From Branchiostoma lanceolatum (Eukaryota; Chordata; Leptocardii; Amphioxiformes; Branchiostomatidae), in the NCBI RefSeq assembly GCF_035083965.1, contig NC_089739.1, positions 11,706,001 through 11,770,000 on the forward strand: a stretch of 64,000 nucleotides of DNA, in the 5' to 3' direction. A program made the position numbers and the translations under genes. Shown one piece after another: positions 22,564-35,216 of this stretch. The notes below the pieces were generated by a model that searched no databases, was not told the DNA's origin, and saw only the letters and a program-made list of their open reading frames with translations. Every line of letters starts with the position of its first letter. The stretch's first letter is position 1.

Positions 22564-25199
22564 ATGGATGCTTCCATTGGAAGGAGTATGGCGGGGCGTA
22601 AAAGCATCTGTCCCTTCGAATACGACTTCGTCTTTCTTTACCACGAAGACGACCAAGACGTCGCGTTTGACATCTTGGAATCCGTCGAGAAAAACTTTTC
22701 CTTCCGGGGATTCTTCTGGGCAAGGGACGCCATTCTCGGAAGGAGCGTTTTTGACAATTTGCAGGAAAGTCTTGAACTGAGCAGAAATGTACTCTGTCTT
22801 CTTACACCAAGATTCGTGGATGAGAATTGGGGGAATTTTCAGATAGAAAACGCTGTTCTGAACAGACTAGTTAGTGAGAAAAAGAAGAATGTTGTATCAG
22901 TGATGTTGGAAGAATGTTCCGTACCGCTTGCTTTGCAGGACACCCCGCCTCTAAAGCCAGGAGGACAGTGGTATTGGAGTGTACTGTATAGAAGCCTAGT
23001 TAAAAACACAGGTAAGGCCTAGGAACTTTAATGTCGTATTTTCGACAACGGTCCTGAAAAAGTAGGGTCAGTACTAAGGTAGGATATTATTTTTTCTTTC
23101 TTTTTTTTTCTTTTCTAATCAATTTCTATACAATCTTTTTTTACATTTTAGCGGAAGTGATAAATTTTGCAATACTAAGGACTGGTTTAAGTGAGATCAT
23201 TTAATATATTAATAAATCTCCTTGGTAATACTATAGAATTGAGGAGAACATGTTGGAAACGATTCTAAAATGTTTTCATCACTCAGATTTGAGGTCCATG
23301 CCAGCAGTTGAACCAAAACTGGAAAAGGCTAGGGCATGTTTTTGCTAGGGTCGGTCGGGTAACCGGAAAATACAATTTTTCCTATACCTCGACTTTGCTA
23401 TAAGCACTCCCCAACCAAGGTCGGCGCTGGGTTGGGAGTAGCCTGGAATCCATCCTAGTTTAGCTCCAGTTCGCTCCTCGGATACTGTAAATGCAGAAAT
23501 GTTCACAGTGGTTTAATGTTCGCGGTTTTCGCGGTGAACTTTCAGCACAAACCACTGCGAAGCTTTTTGCACAGTGACCTATGACTGTAGCGCTACTACC
23601 GGTATTGTTTTAAACATGAACTTAAAACCACCGCGAACACTCCGTTTTCTTCCTACCGCGAAATAAAAACCACGTGAACTTAAATGCATTTACAGTAATA
23701 TCCAAGCAGAATTCACTTTCCCGATGTTGATATTTCACCATTTAAAGTCGGCTGGTGCAGACGACTTTTAAAGACTAGTAGACATTAACCAACTCCCAAC
23801 CACAGATCCTGGTCATGACTAACTCCCAACCATGGTCTGGAGAAGGTCTGGAAGCCATAGTCGGCTATGTGTGACCAAGGAGGTTTTATACAAAATCTCC
23901 TTGATGTGACAGGACTTTACTCACATCAAAATCATTAAAACCCAGGTAACATTGAATTAAGTGTGTAAATTCAAAGCTATATATATCAGTGGGTGACATC
24001 AGTTCAGACAATTTCTTTATCTGGTTAACCAGCCTTCCTTTTTTTCAGGACCCTGTCCAGTTTCCATAAGAACTTCAGCAGAAAAGGTTTTTAAAGCCGT
24101 CCAACCAGACAAAGGAAAGGCTGTAGATTTCTGCAGGAACCTGGGCGTCCCTGAGGTTGTTTGTGCGGAGATATCGGCGCACGCTGCCGGGATTCGAGCA
24201 CTCCTGGTACAGGGGTTGAACTGTTGGACCAAACATGTAGGAATGGAAGGAACAGATGACATGGTAGACATGGCTCTTCAGAAAACACTAGCAGGTAATA
24301 TAAGTATTTTTATAAATTTCTTTATATATAGTCCATTCCAAGTCACTGAGAGGGTTTCAGATGATATTTTGATAATTTTGAATTATTTTGAATAAAAGAA
24401 TATCTACGTGACAATAGTCATATAGCAACTGTGTGGCCCAAGGGCTGTAGAAACAGAGAGGCACCATATTACACACCGAAAAGTTTTCGAAGGATGTTCA
24501 AAGACATGCAAATTCAGCATATTGTTTAAAAGGTTCTTTCAAAAGACTAGGCGTGACAGGCCGTTCAGTGTTATATAACCAGCTGCTGCCACGCCGCGTG
24601 CCTGCGAAGATGGTGTGTTATGCCGAAGGGCGGTTATACCAGCTATAAAGAGATACAGATATGACAATCAAACTGAGATAGCAAACCAAGTTTAATAGTA
24701 GGATATTGGTAGATGATCTATTGAATATAAGCTTTGAAAGGTCATAAACATTACAGTATATGATATATGGGCTGGTTATACTTATCATATAAATGCAAGA
24801 TATATACTTGCAAATGCCCTTTACGAATATACACAAGTATGCAATGTATAAATCAAATATTGCAGGATAAGAAACACATTAGATATTCTATCAAAATTTT
24901 CGGTGTATAGGGCAGTGTACATCTCCATTTCTATAGCCCTTTGGCCACACAGTTGTGCAATAACTACAGCAGGGGGCTAGACCAATGGTAGCATTGTGCA
25001 TTCAACTGCGTGTGTTGAGAAAGCAGTTTAGTCGTTGGTATGACCCGAGGTTCAAACCCACAATCTCATGAATACACTAGACTACATTAGATACTGTAGT
25101 TTTGTTCTTGTAATTTCTACATCCTTTCATTTGTCTGGATGTTTCATTGACTTCTTCCATCTTTCTGTATTAATATTTACAGGTGATGGCAGCCAGTAA
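22564..25199 (+). CDS. T2: compact TIR-Death protein, three coding exons
   Basis: Exons 22564-23011, 24049-24294 and 25183-25199 join in phase (1,1) to 236 aa. The TIR domain is residues 18-149: box 1 EYDFVFLYHEDD, box 2 ARDAILGR and box 3 region WYWSVLYRSL. The Death-like domain is one exon, residues 150-232, with AVDFCRNLGVPEVVCAEI and W209 (NCWTKHVG). In T1, T3 and T4 the same domain is split into two exons just before this W. The last exon adds only DGSQ and a stop, so T2 lacks the tail of its paralogues. At the site where NADase TIR domains carry glutamate (W+4), the DENWGNFQIE segment has Q. It is the most diverged of the four and could serve as a dominant inhibitor or a distinct adaptor; that is inference. 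An AATAAA lies far downstream at 25969. Confidence 0.85.
23483..23697. mobile_element. MITE of the TACTGTAAATGC family in T2 intron
   Basis: The element starts TACTGTAAATGCAGAAATGT and ends TTAAATGCATTTACAGTA. Internal GTTCGCGGTTTTCGCGG and ACCACCGCGAAC blocks are inverted relative to each other. It is one of the best preserved copies here. Confidence 0.8.
24413..24990. mobile_element. TIR element in T2 intron 2 (CTGTGTGGCCCAAGGGCT arms)
   Basis: The left arm (about 24413-24484) contains CTGTGTGGCCCAAGGGCT and ACACACCGAAAA; the right arm (about 24897-24990) is its inverse, with GGTGTATAGGG and AGCCCTTTGGCCACACAG. About 400 bp of non-coding DNA lies between. The same arms bracket a coding exon of T3 at 30143-30656. 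Confidence 0.7.
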
Positions 25200-25261
25200 C
25201 CATGGATCCTTTCAGTGGACAACATTTGGCTCATGTGGCTAATAACTGGCCAGTTCTAGTA

Positions 25262-25493
25262 TACTGTAATTGACTTTATCTTCACGGTAGCATAATTTCA
25301 CGGTGTAAGAAAAATGGACGTTTTCACTGAACTCTAACTTCACGGTGGCGGCAAGTGATTTACAGAACGGATGTGTGAAGGTTCATAAATAATTACAACA
25401 GGTTTTTTCATGGTGACGATAAATTCACGGTACAGAGGTGACCATGAAAACGGTGAACATAAAGTTACAGTGAAAGAAACAAGAATTACATTA
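25262..25493. mobile_element. MITE of the TACTGTAATT family just after T2
   Basis: It is collinear with 17249-17495 and starts about 60 bp past the T2 stop codon, so it may lie in the T2 3' UTR. Confidence 0.7.
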
Positions 25494-26095
25494 CTCTCCA
25501 ATAGGGCCAATTTGGCACCATACTTGGCAATTTTATAGCCTTACATACTTAAATTGTGCTTTTGTAGCATGCCATATGCCTTTTACCTGTGCTGCAACAG
25601 TGGAATGTAAACTTGTATTCACTCGTTTTTGTAACATTTTGTAGAATGGAAGCACAGCTAATGTTTTTGAATTAGTGATATCAACTCTGGCATTTATATG
25701 ATGACTGTATAGCACACATATACATGTAAAGTGGTATTAAAAAAAGTGGGCTTAAATATCATATTCTGGATACATATGTACAACATAAAGCTCATTTGCA
25801 TGTAACATCATGATGGAACATACTTGAGCCTTTTGAGTGTATAGAAAGTCTTTATGATAGTTTATGATCATTATTGCATATTCATAAACTTTGAAGGTAA
25901 TATGGTGCAATTCCTTTATAAACAAGCGTACGTAGGTTTTCCATACAATTAATGTCACAGGAGTGCTCAATAAAATCCATTAATCTCCAAGCAGGTAAAA
26001 GGTTCCTTCTCATTTTCAGTGTCTTATGCGTCTTTTTATAACATGTAGTATGCCTTTCTATGCTTTCAATGTACTGAGGAAGGAGGTAACGTTGG
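25494..26095. other. Intergenic DNA after T2
   Basis: AT-rich; contains AATAAA at 25969-25974 and an isolated CTCCAAGCAGG motif near 25984. No gene was seen. Confidence 0.4.
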
Positions 26096-27170
26096 GTAAC
26101 ATAAATTCGTGGGGTACTTAAATTCGGGATTTTTCGAAAACGGGGTATTTAGGGATATGTGCTAGATGCAACATCAGTAATACCACTAGAAATGCAAACT
26201 TGACAGACTAACGTATTCAGAACACTGGCTGAAAAGCTTCGATAAGCATGTATTAGAAGGCGACGAGGACAAAAACTCTCCGTCCCTTATTGGAACAGTC
26301 TGAGGGCTTCGTGGGAGAATCACACTACATCGTTGTCGGCTGGTTTATAAGACAAATGTCACATCCGCTTCCTGCTAAACACAATCATTTACAAGACAAC
26401 TTATTTTCTTAAACTTGCTGACCTGCAATTGGACTCTAAGTGTGATCAATCATCAAAACCCCTCTTTGTTGCTACAACCTACGGCACGTGTATTTTCCCG
26501 CCGCCATATCATTACCCAGAATCCTGTTGTCAAGCAGACGACAAAGGTTTGTGAGGAACACTTTTTGTCTAAATGTTGCGTGTGATTGTGGACTGAGGAC
26601 GATATTTTCCTCAAAGTTTGCTCCTAACACAACAAGGAATACATGGACATAGTAGTATTATCAATGCTACGGCATCCGGCTAACTTTCCATGAATAATGT
26701 ACACGTTGCCATGACGGTGGATGTCGACTTTGACGTTCTATAGCTACCGACTCAACACACGGGTTGTTCCCGTAGGCCTGATGTGTGCGGTACGGCCGTT
26801 TTTTCGTGTATTTTTTTACTTGGACACGTCTATATCCATAGCACTCTCCTCAAGCCAAGGATGGAACGAATAGCTGCTGTATAAAATGTAATTAGCGGTA
26901 AGATATTCAAGACGAATCTTTTCTCCCGAATTAATGTTCACCCCTGTCCGACAGCACCGTCATTGTGCGTGCGACGGACGGTAGTTTCAAGTTGAAATAT
27001 TATGGTGTCAGCAAGACTAGAGACAAAATCTACCATATATATGATTAGTGCAAAGATAGTACATGATACTGACAGAATAATAGAAAAAAAAGGATGGTTT
27101 ATTGTTCTGCTAGATTGATTTCGGTCAATCATTATCGGAAAAATCCCGAATTTATGTTACCCAACGTTAC
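26096..27170. mobile_element. 1.1-kb TIR transposon, non-coding
   Basis: The left end GTAACGTTGGGTAACATAAA is mirrored by a right end reading TTTATGTTACCCAACGTTAC at 27151-27170. Subterminal ATTCGGGATTTTTC is also mirrored. No transposase frame was recognised and no clean target duplication was found, so the superfamily is left open. Confidence 0.7.
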
Positions 27171-27954
27171 ATCATTAGAATAGGTACACTTATTATAGAA
27201 GAACTTTATAGAAGAACTTTATTGCACGACTACATGTTACAAAGTATGGTAACAACTATTAAACATATGCATAGTATAAAATAGACTGATACCGTAAATT
27301 TAGGAGGGTCGGCAACGCTTACGGTAAATTTTGGAGGGTCGGTAAAGCTTAAAGGCAAATTTAGGAGCGGTTAATTCAGGAAGATTGACAACGTTAAACA
27401 TTGAATTGACGCGCATTCCTATTCGCACTACTGTGTTCGTCAGATACAGCCAGACGCTCCGTTTTGACTTCAGAGCAATCTAGCGTTCGACTTTCAGTGA
27501 TAAGTGATACGATTGAGTTGTCAATGAGGAATTCTGTATGATAAATAACGTGCTACATACAGTCAAAGTGAGTTTACGAATAATTCACCAAATAACTCGG
27601 AATTAGATCGAGTGTATTGATGTTGAGTTGAAATGAATTCGTAGTTCGCTACGCCTTACGGAAAAGTCATGCGGACCCTCTTAAGGTCTCATTCATGTAT
27701 TACTCCGAGAGTACGGACCGCAAAAAGTAAACGGCTGTATGACCTTGTGTTTTTAGCAGTGATAAATTCTCTTTTAGCCAGCGCAACTGATATAAGATGT
27801 CCGTTTGGTGAAAGCTTGTTTGTAACCGAAGAAATTAGCAGGTAATGTTCGGCAGCCGCGCGGTAGGTCGAAGATACACAGCCCTTGCTTGGTTTTGAGT
27901 TGTGCGGTCGTAAGCTAGGAGCGGTGCCTCTTTCGGGGAGAGACTAAGTGTAGT
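27171..27954. other. Intergenic DNA with short GGAGGGTCGG repeats
   Basis: A motif of the type AAATTTAGGAGGGTCGGCAA repeats imperfectly between about 27295 and 27410. No gene was seen. Confidence 0.4.
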
Positions 27955-28048
27955 TAGCCTGGATGCCAGACCCCAAAACTCTAAAATCTCTATCGTGTGA
28001 CACACGATAGATATTTCAGAGTTTGGCCGAGGTCTGGCATCCAGGCTA
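27955..28048. mobile_element. 94-bp hairpin MITE
   Basis: TAGCCTGGATGCCAGACC at the left is the exact inverse of the right end. The whole 94 bp folds into one hairpin with a loop near GTGTGACACAC. Confidence 0.75.
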
Positions 28049-28479
28049 AAGTGTAGTTTGTGATTGCCATATAAGAAACCCATGGATGCTAGCGCTTAGA
28101 GATTGTTGGCATTTTGTTTAAACAGTGAAGGGCAAATGCGCTCAACATAGAATGAATGATATCAGATTTTCTGTAGGTTCGTTACGAACGCACCCATGTA
28201 AAACATGTATTGTCATGTATTATAACATAGAAGTCTATGGGAAGAAAAAAACTCATGAATGCGACCTAAAATCTATTGGCAAGGTGTAAAAAAAAGTAAA
28301 GCAATCTTGTACCAGTTTAGCTCACTGAAGAGCTAATCTTCCACTGGTTGTAACAGAGAAAATAGTACAGTATTTACAAGTTCATTGTACAAGAGAAATT
28401 CCCCTAGCTCTTTTCGACAAGCAAAATGAAGAAAAGACCACGGCTTCATGTCCCATCTTTAGGGCTGCAATCCTTTCTA
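28049..28479. other. Intergenic DNA, nothing supported
   Basis: No gene, RNA or recognised repeat. Confidence 0.35.
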
Positions 28480-28575
28480 GTAGTGTGTATGTCCGTTGAG
28501 CGACACAGCCGGGATTCAAACTCACGACCTCTTGGTCCAGAGGCAGGGTCATTACTGGACCACACACATTTTCTT
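28480..28575 (-). mobile_element. tRNA-like SINE head, minus strand
   Basis: The minus strand reads GTGTGTGGTCCAGTAATGAC, then a B-box-like GAGTTTGAATCCC, at tRNA spacing. The acceptor stem does not close, so it is a tRNA-derived repeat head, not a tRNA. Confidence 0.45.
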
Positions 28576-29228
28576 ATGTGGGTACACATGTATCAGAAAA
28601 ATCTATCTATTCTGGCTCTACTGTTGCAAAATCTAACTGAATCCTTCTCAATATGAATAGAAAATCTAGTAAACCTACAATTTTTGCTAGCTGTATTGTG
28701 GTCCTTTTGGAAGATATGCAGAAATGCTGACTTGTTAGACTGTTTGACACTAATGATTATAGTTTCTATCTTACCCGTCAAAGTCTCTGACTCTAGTCTG
28801 ACATTCTCAGTCTGTCTATCATTGACTTGCTCAGAATTACATTCTCTATTTGATAATTCCCTCATAATATCCTCGTTCAAAAAAGTCCGTAGTACGTTAT
28901 ATTAATAGGCTCATATGCAACTGAAGACTTCGCTATCAAAAGTTTCTCCTCCCCTGACAGTAATGGTACATTCCACATTACCCATGATCCTTCGGCCAGA
29001 CCGAAACTGTACCACTAAGTTCCGGCTCAGGAACAGGTGAGTGGTTAGTTTTAAAGCTTTCATTTTCAACCGATTTTATCCTGAAAAGGACAACAACTGG
29101 GCTACATACGATTGAAATTAGTTTTCTTGTTATCTTATTTCGTAATAGTAACTTCACCAACTTTCTAATTTGGCGATTTTTACGATGTTTTTGCAATTAA
29201 ACATCATTGCGACGTCCCACACCTAGTC
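28576..29228. other. Intergenic DNA upstream of T3
   Basis: It includes ATTACCCATGATCC near 28978, the inverse of a GGGTAA motif beside the T1/T2 promoter (CATCATGGGTAA, 22357), but no gene. Confidence 0.35.
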
Positions 29229-29248
29229 GGAAAGTCCCTTTCACTTTT
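29229..29248 (-). promoter_or_regulatory. Adjacent kB and IRF-like sites upstream of T3
   Basis: GGAAAGTCCC (29229-29238) is the inverse of the classic kB site GGGACTTTCC. It directly abuts CTTTCACTTTT, whose minus strand AAAAGTGAAAG is IRF-like. The pair lies about 170 bp before the T3 start codon. Confidence 0.55.
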
Positions 29249-29414
29249 ATCGATGATGTCATAAAAACTTCCCTTTCTTCAGTTTACGTCTGCCAACTCC
29301 TTTAATTTTTTCTCATATAAATGACGTTTTTAAGGATTCTACCCTAAATTTACAACCTTACGTTAGTGATTAATCATAGGAAATTATACATGTAACAACC
29401 GTAGGTGAACAAAA

Positions 29415-32400
29415 ATGGCGAGTAGAGAAGACAGTGAAGACACAGAAGAAGACTTCACATACGACGCCGCAGTTTACTACGAAGAAGATGACTCCAAGAA
29501 GGCAGACATCTTAGACATCCGAGCTCGACTTGAAGACGACAGGTGGGGCCTTACCCTCTGCGACCCTTACCGGGACGGAGATGGGACCCAGATGGGTCGA
29601 TTCGAACACTCCGCCAAAAACAGCCGCCACGCAGCCGTCTTTCTTTCCCCCAGTCTCTTAGAAAGGATAGAAAAAAAGCAAGAAAATCACTCTCAGTTTA
29701 GAGTAGAGACGTTCTTGTGTAGTGTACTAGACAGGCGTGATGCCACGTTGAAGAGAAGAGTTGTTCCGGTAATGTTTGAAAGAGAGGGCGCGGAGAAACC
29801 GTTTATTCTCAGCCGGGACACGCCACTATTTCCGCGGGAGGTGGGTTTCTGGAGAAAACTGTACAGGACACTCAGCAGGCTACCAGGTAATGGTCCACTC
29901 TTGCATTTATCATTGAATATAATATAAAAATGACATAGTTTGATAATGCTGTGTTACTGGGTTTTGCTCTCTTTGTATTCCAGGGTGGGTGGTTGTTTGC
30001 TTGTTTGTCTGTATGTCTGTTTGTTTGTTTGTTTGTTTGTTTTTATATGCCACTGAGGTACCAAAGAAAATGGTACATACTTCTTTCTCTGCTAAGTATT
30101 CAGCACTCATGAGAAAGAGTATGGTAATTGAACACACACACTACCAGTGGACTAGTCCCCCCCCCTTTGCTGTAGTGACTATACAACTGTGTGGCCCAAG
30201 GGCTAGAGAAACAAAGATTGGCACCACTCTATACACCAAAAGCCATGGGAAGAATTTCAACTTTAACTACCAATGAACATTGTACTTTATAACATTCCAG
30301 TCTAAGATACATGTAATATAAAAGCCTTATAAGAAAGTGTTTTTTTCTTGACCATGACATTGTCCAATTTCGTTCCAGTTCCAGAAGCTTTCACCTCGCA
30401 GGTGTCAGAGCGGGTGAGGAATGTGAAGAATCTACAGCTGGAAGCTGTTCTACACATTGCCGCTAAGTTAGGACTACCCGAGGAAGTAGTAGACGACATC
30501 AAAGTGGAGTATGGGGGCAGCCAGGCCATGTTGAGAGAGGTCAGTTAGTTCTGATCTTACCAACTCCTTTTGGTGTATAGCGCGGTGCCCATCTCTGTTT
30601 CTATAGCCCTTGGGCCACACATCTGTGCAAGCACTACAGGGGGCTAGTCCACTGCTAGATGCTGAGAGAGATCCATACCAACATTTTTGTACTGGTGGAT
30701 ATACATTCAATTATTGTTATGATTTTGAAAAAGTTTCTTAAACCTTAAAACCTTCAGTCTTCTAACTTAAAGGTAGCCATGCGGCACCAAATGTGTACTC
30801 ATTGTGGGGTTAGCCAGCAAATAAAGTTGAGGGACACAAACTTTTTAATAGGGATGAGAATTCTTATAAATGTTGAATCAATCCTATTCTAACTTCAGTT
30901 TGCTTCTCTTATCACTTTCCCGCAGGAAAGTCTAGTACCTTTTGATAGAGAAATGATACATTTGGGTATTAGAATATATGTGAGAGCTCTGAGTCTCACT
31001 GTCCTCTGTAACGGCACGTCATATCAGGCTTTCAACAGGCATTCAGAAGTTCAATTCTAGTTTGCTAAAGAAACTTAGAGTGTTTCATGCCACAAAATGT
31101 GTTCAGACATATGAGCTAAATGTTTTTCAACTGTGAAATTTGTGTAAATTAAATGTTTCCATTCTTGCCAGGTGTTCTACTGTTGGAGGTCCCACCTGGG
31201 CCCTGAGGCGACTATTGACGCTGTAGATGACGTCATCAGGGAGGCCACCTGCATGCCTCAACAGGTGCAGCAGGGACAGCCGCAAAGTCTTGGTACTGTA
31301 GATTTGGATATTTTCACAGTGTTTTAAAGTTCGCATTTGATTGTGGTGACTCACCACAAACTGAAATCACGCCGTGAACAAATCATTTGGCTATTACTAC
31401 ATTTGTTAAATCAACCTAAATCTCTTAATTGATTTTACTATGCTGTGCTGTGAAACTAAGTGGATTTACAGTACAATTACTGCATAAGTTTCAGTGTCAG
31501 ACTTTTTAAATACCAGAAACCTCAAACAATAGAAAAATTTATGGTGACTGGGTTTTTGATGAGAATTCTAGAAATCAATGTATTAAGCTTTAAGGCTGAA
31601 CAGTGACATCCATTGAATTTACATGTTTTCTTTTTCTGCTCTAAAACTCTTGTAATTCTTTCAATGCAGTGTAGTCTGTGTAGTGTTGTTTCACAGCTGT
31701 TTTTTTGGCGATGCTCCAGGAGCGATGCCTTCTTTACAGGAATGGGTTATGGTCAAAATTAACTCTCTTGGGAATGTATTCATTAGTAGACTTTTTATAA
31801 TACATGATGTGTATCAAATACATATCATGTATTCTAAAAGGCTGCCAATAAATACATTCCCTAGAGAATTTATTTTTGGCTGCACCTCATGGGGTGGTCC
31901 AGCCACATAGCAGATAAGAAGGTAGCAATAACAGGCTTAGGAAAATTATTTTGATCACTATTGCAGTAACAGTGTGTATCAATTATCTTGTCTACAGTTG
32001 GATTGAGCTCAGCTGTATATTCAGATCCAACATCGACTGTCATTGTACAGCCCAGCAGTAAGTTTTTTTTCATAACGTTATGTTTAACTTTGTAACTCCT
32101 TTATAATCATTAGTCACTTACAACAAACTTTGGAAATTGCATTTCCTGATAACATTTTTTTTGCATGCTTGACACTATTTGACTGACGTTAAATTCTGAC
32201 ATCTAAGTTATTAAAAATGCTGGCTCTAGTGACATATGTAAGTACTGTGCAATTGTATCAAATTATTTTTTGTCACCGGGAGGCAAAACAGCTGTCACAT
32301 GACTCCTCCTTTTATATGCTCTGAAGAAAGATGGCGGATGCCACCTGAAAGTTTCTCATAGCTCCAAACTAGTCGTGGGTATAAGTCTAACATCCTGTAC

Positions 32401-35184
32401 TTAAAGGTTAAGACAAATATGTTCATTTCATTTTGTAGGCGCATGTCCTTCTATGCAAGAGCCACTGCCATCTTCCATTCCCGATGATACACTGGACACC
32501 CATACAGAGCCACCTAGACACACAGGATCTGACCATCCACCAGGTTTGATTCTTAGATACAGCACTGTAAATTCATTACCTCCATAAAAATGGAGGTATT
32601 GTTTTCAGTCTGCTTGTTTGCTTGTTTTGGTGTGTGTTCAGATTTGTTCCCAAGTTTTTTATGTGGCATCGTGTGGCACAATCGGTAGGGTATTTCGCCC
32701 AGAACCGAGAGGTCCGGGTTCGAAACCACTGATATGCCCTGAGTTGTGCCCTTCGGAAAGGCACTTTACATGACTTTCCTCACTCCAATCAGGTGTGAAT
32801 GGGTACCTGACTTAGGTTGGGGAAGGTCGTATTGAGGTCACTTGCTGGCGCCGAATGGCAGCCTCCCAGACCCTTGCGACAGTTCCACAAAGTGCAAGTG
32901 TAGAGCAAATATGTATCTGTTGTGTATTATGTGATTGTAAACCCTGCCGCAATTTAGCACTGGCTGCCATTGCACGGGTAATTTCTGACCAATAAACCAT
33001 TATCATTATGACTATTATTTGTACCCTGGCTGAGTTGTAACCAATGACTGACAGGATGCAAAGGTTGAGCTAGCCTGTGTCCATATGTCTTCCGCAGACT
33101 GGCATACGTTAACTTTGTAGTTACCCTGAAGGGTTAATAATTACTAAATTTCAACTGCTGTGAGATGAAAAAATTGCACAGAAAATTATAATTGAATTTG
33201 ATTATCATCTGAATCTAAGTCAGTGTTATGTGATAAAATAAAGAAATTGTTTCTTCTAGATGTACCAGACAAGTATGATGTTGATTTTTTTTAACTTCAG
33301 ATGTTACAGATATCGGTAGTGGTGTAGTGGATGGTCCAAGTAATACCACTGATGTTGAGGATTTGTCTGCTGGGCTTCGAACCATCAACCTCAACACCCA
33401 GCAGTCATGTGATCAGGACAAGGGTGGTGAGTCCAACATTACTGTAGAATACTAGTATCATTTTCTGTACTACAGTAGTAATATCGTCTATTTTCCATGT
33501 ATTATTTGTTATTTGTCACAATATTCCAATAAATGCAATCACCCTATTTTGTGTTTATGAGACTTGAGAATCTTGGACTTGGAGCAGTATTTTAACCCTT
33601 TTATCCGGGTCCCCCGAAAGTGCGAAATGGAACGAAATGGAACGAAATGGAACGAAATGGAACGAAATGGAACGAAATGGAACGAGATGGAACGAAATGG
33701 AACGAAATGGAACGAAATGGAACATATGTAACATTATGAAATGAAATACCAGGAGATAGCGAAATATAAGGAACGTTGTAACATTTACAGTAGACGGGAA
33801 CAGGAAGTAAATACATAATATAACGTGTTTTATTTCTTGAATCTGTTTGATAATAGTAAATACAACGTTTTTGCCCCGTTTGTGTGGCAAAAAAAATTCT
33901 TCCCTGAAAATGGGAGCGCAGTGTGGAAAGAGATCCACCGCTCTTCCTTTGTGTTTACCAACGATCTGCAAGTGAACAGCTGAAAATAGCAGGGAAAACA
34001 AGCAAACGGAACTGAGTATCGAAGTAAGGACTAGATTATACAGAAGTTGGTGGTAACATTGCATCTTATAATTCACCAAGAGAGCATAAGGCAAGCGTAA
34101 TTTTATTATTTATACAGCGTGTTTGCGTGTTGCAAATGGAGCCCCGCATGTAAATGAACCGCCAATGTTGCCAGCGCATCGGAACTGTGCACGTGGGCCG
34201 GCGTGCTACCGACAGGTTGAATCAAACTCCGACTTCCAAGTTTTATTTACAAACGGTTTTAGTCCATAACTAATACGTAGCTGCATATCTCCGCAACAAC
34301 GATTTTTATACAACCAATTGTTCGGCTGGTCGGCTGTCGGAGAATGGACCCTTCCGTTAATGATATGCAAATGCGGCTCTGCGCTGTGCCACCAATGTGA
34401 CATTTCACACTCCATTCAATCACGGACATGGACTGAGAACTACCTCTGAAGACATTTCTGCTTCCTTGTTCACGACAAAACAAAGGGTGTGAACGAGCAG
34501 GACATGTATTTCACAGTCCACACAACACGCAAACACGCTGTATAAATAATGAAATTACGCTTGCCTCATGCCCTCTTGGTGAATTATGAGATGCAATGTT
34601 ACCACCAACTTCTGTATAATCTAGTCCTTACTTCGATACTCAGTTTCGTTTGCTGGTTGTCCCTGCTATTTGCAGCAGGTCATTTGCAGATAGTTAGTAA
34701 AATCAAGGAAGAGCGGCCGAGCTCTTTCCACGCGGCGCTCCAATTTTCAGGGAAGAATGTAGCCACACAAACGCGGCAAAAACGTTGTATTTACTATTAT
34801 AAAACAGATTCAAGAAATAAAACACGTTATATTATGTATTTACTTCCTGTTCCCGTCTACTGTGAATGTTACAACGTTCCTTATATTTCGCTATCTACTG
34901 GTATTTCATTTCATAATGTTACATATGTTTTAGTTCGTTCCATTTCGTTCCATTTCGTTCCATTTCGTTCCATTTCGTTCCATTTCGTTCCATTTCGTTC
35001 CATTTCGTTCCATTTCGTTCCATTTCGCACTTTCGGGGGACCGCTTTTATCCCGCACAAATTCAATTTCCCGTTTGTTGTATTCACTGTCCTTGGTACTG
35101 AAATAAGAAAACACTATCATTACCTGTTGCGAAGAAGTTTATGTTTTCTGTGCAGTTTGTGTATCTGTATCTGTCAGTGTTTAT

Positions 35185-35216
<32 letters not shown>

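Noticed and set aside
33612-33720. 10-bp array considered as a CRISPR-like repeat
   Set aside because: The units are directly adjacent with no spacers, inside a eukaryotic transposon.
33555-34094. Long open frame with repeated FRSISFHFVP peptides (also near 34549, 56200 and 57262)
   Set aside because: It is the translation of the 10-bp tandem unit in the foldback arms; several frames on both strands are open for the same reason, and the frames end inside transposon sequence.
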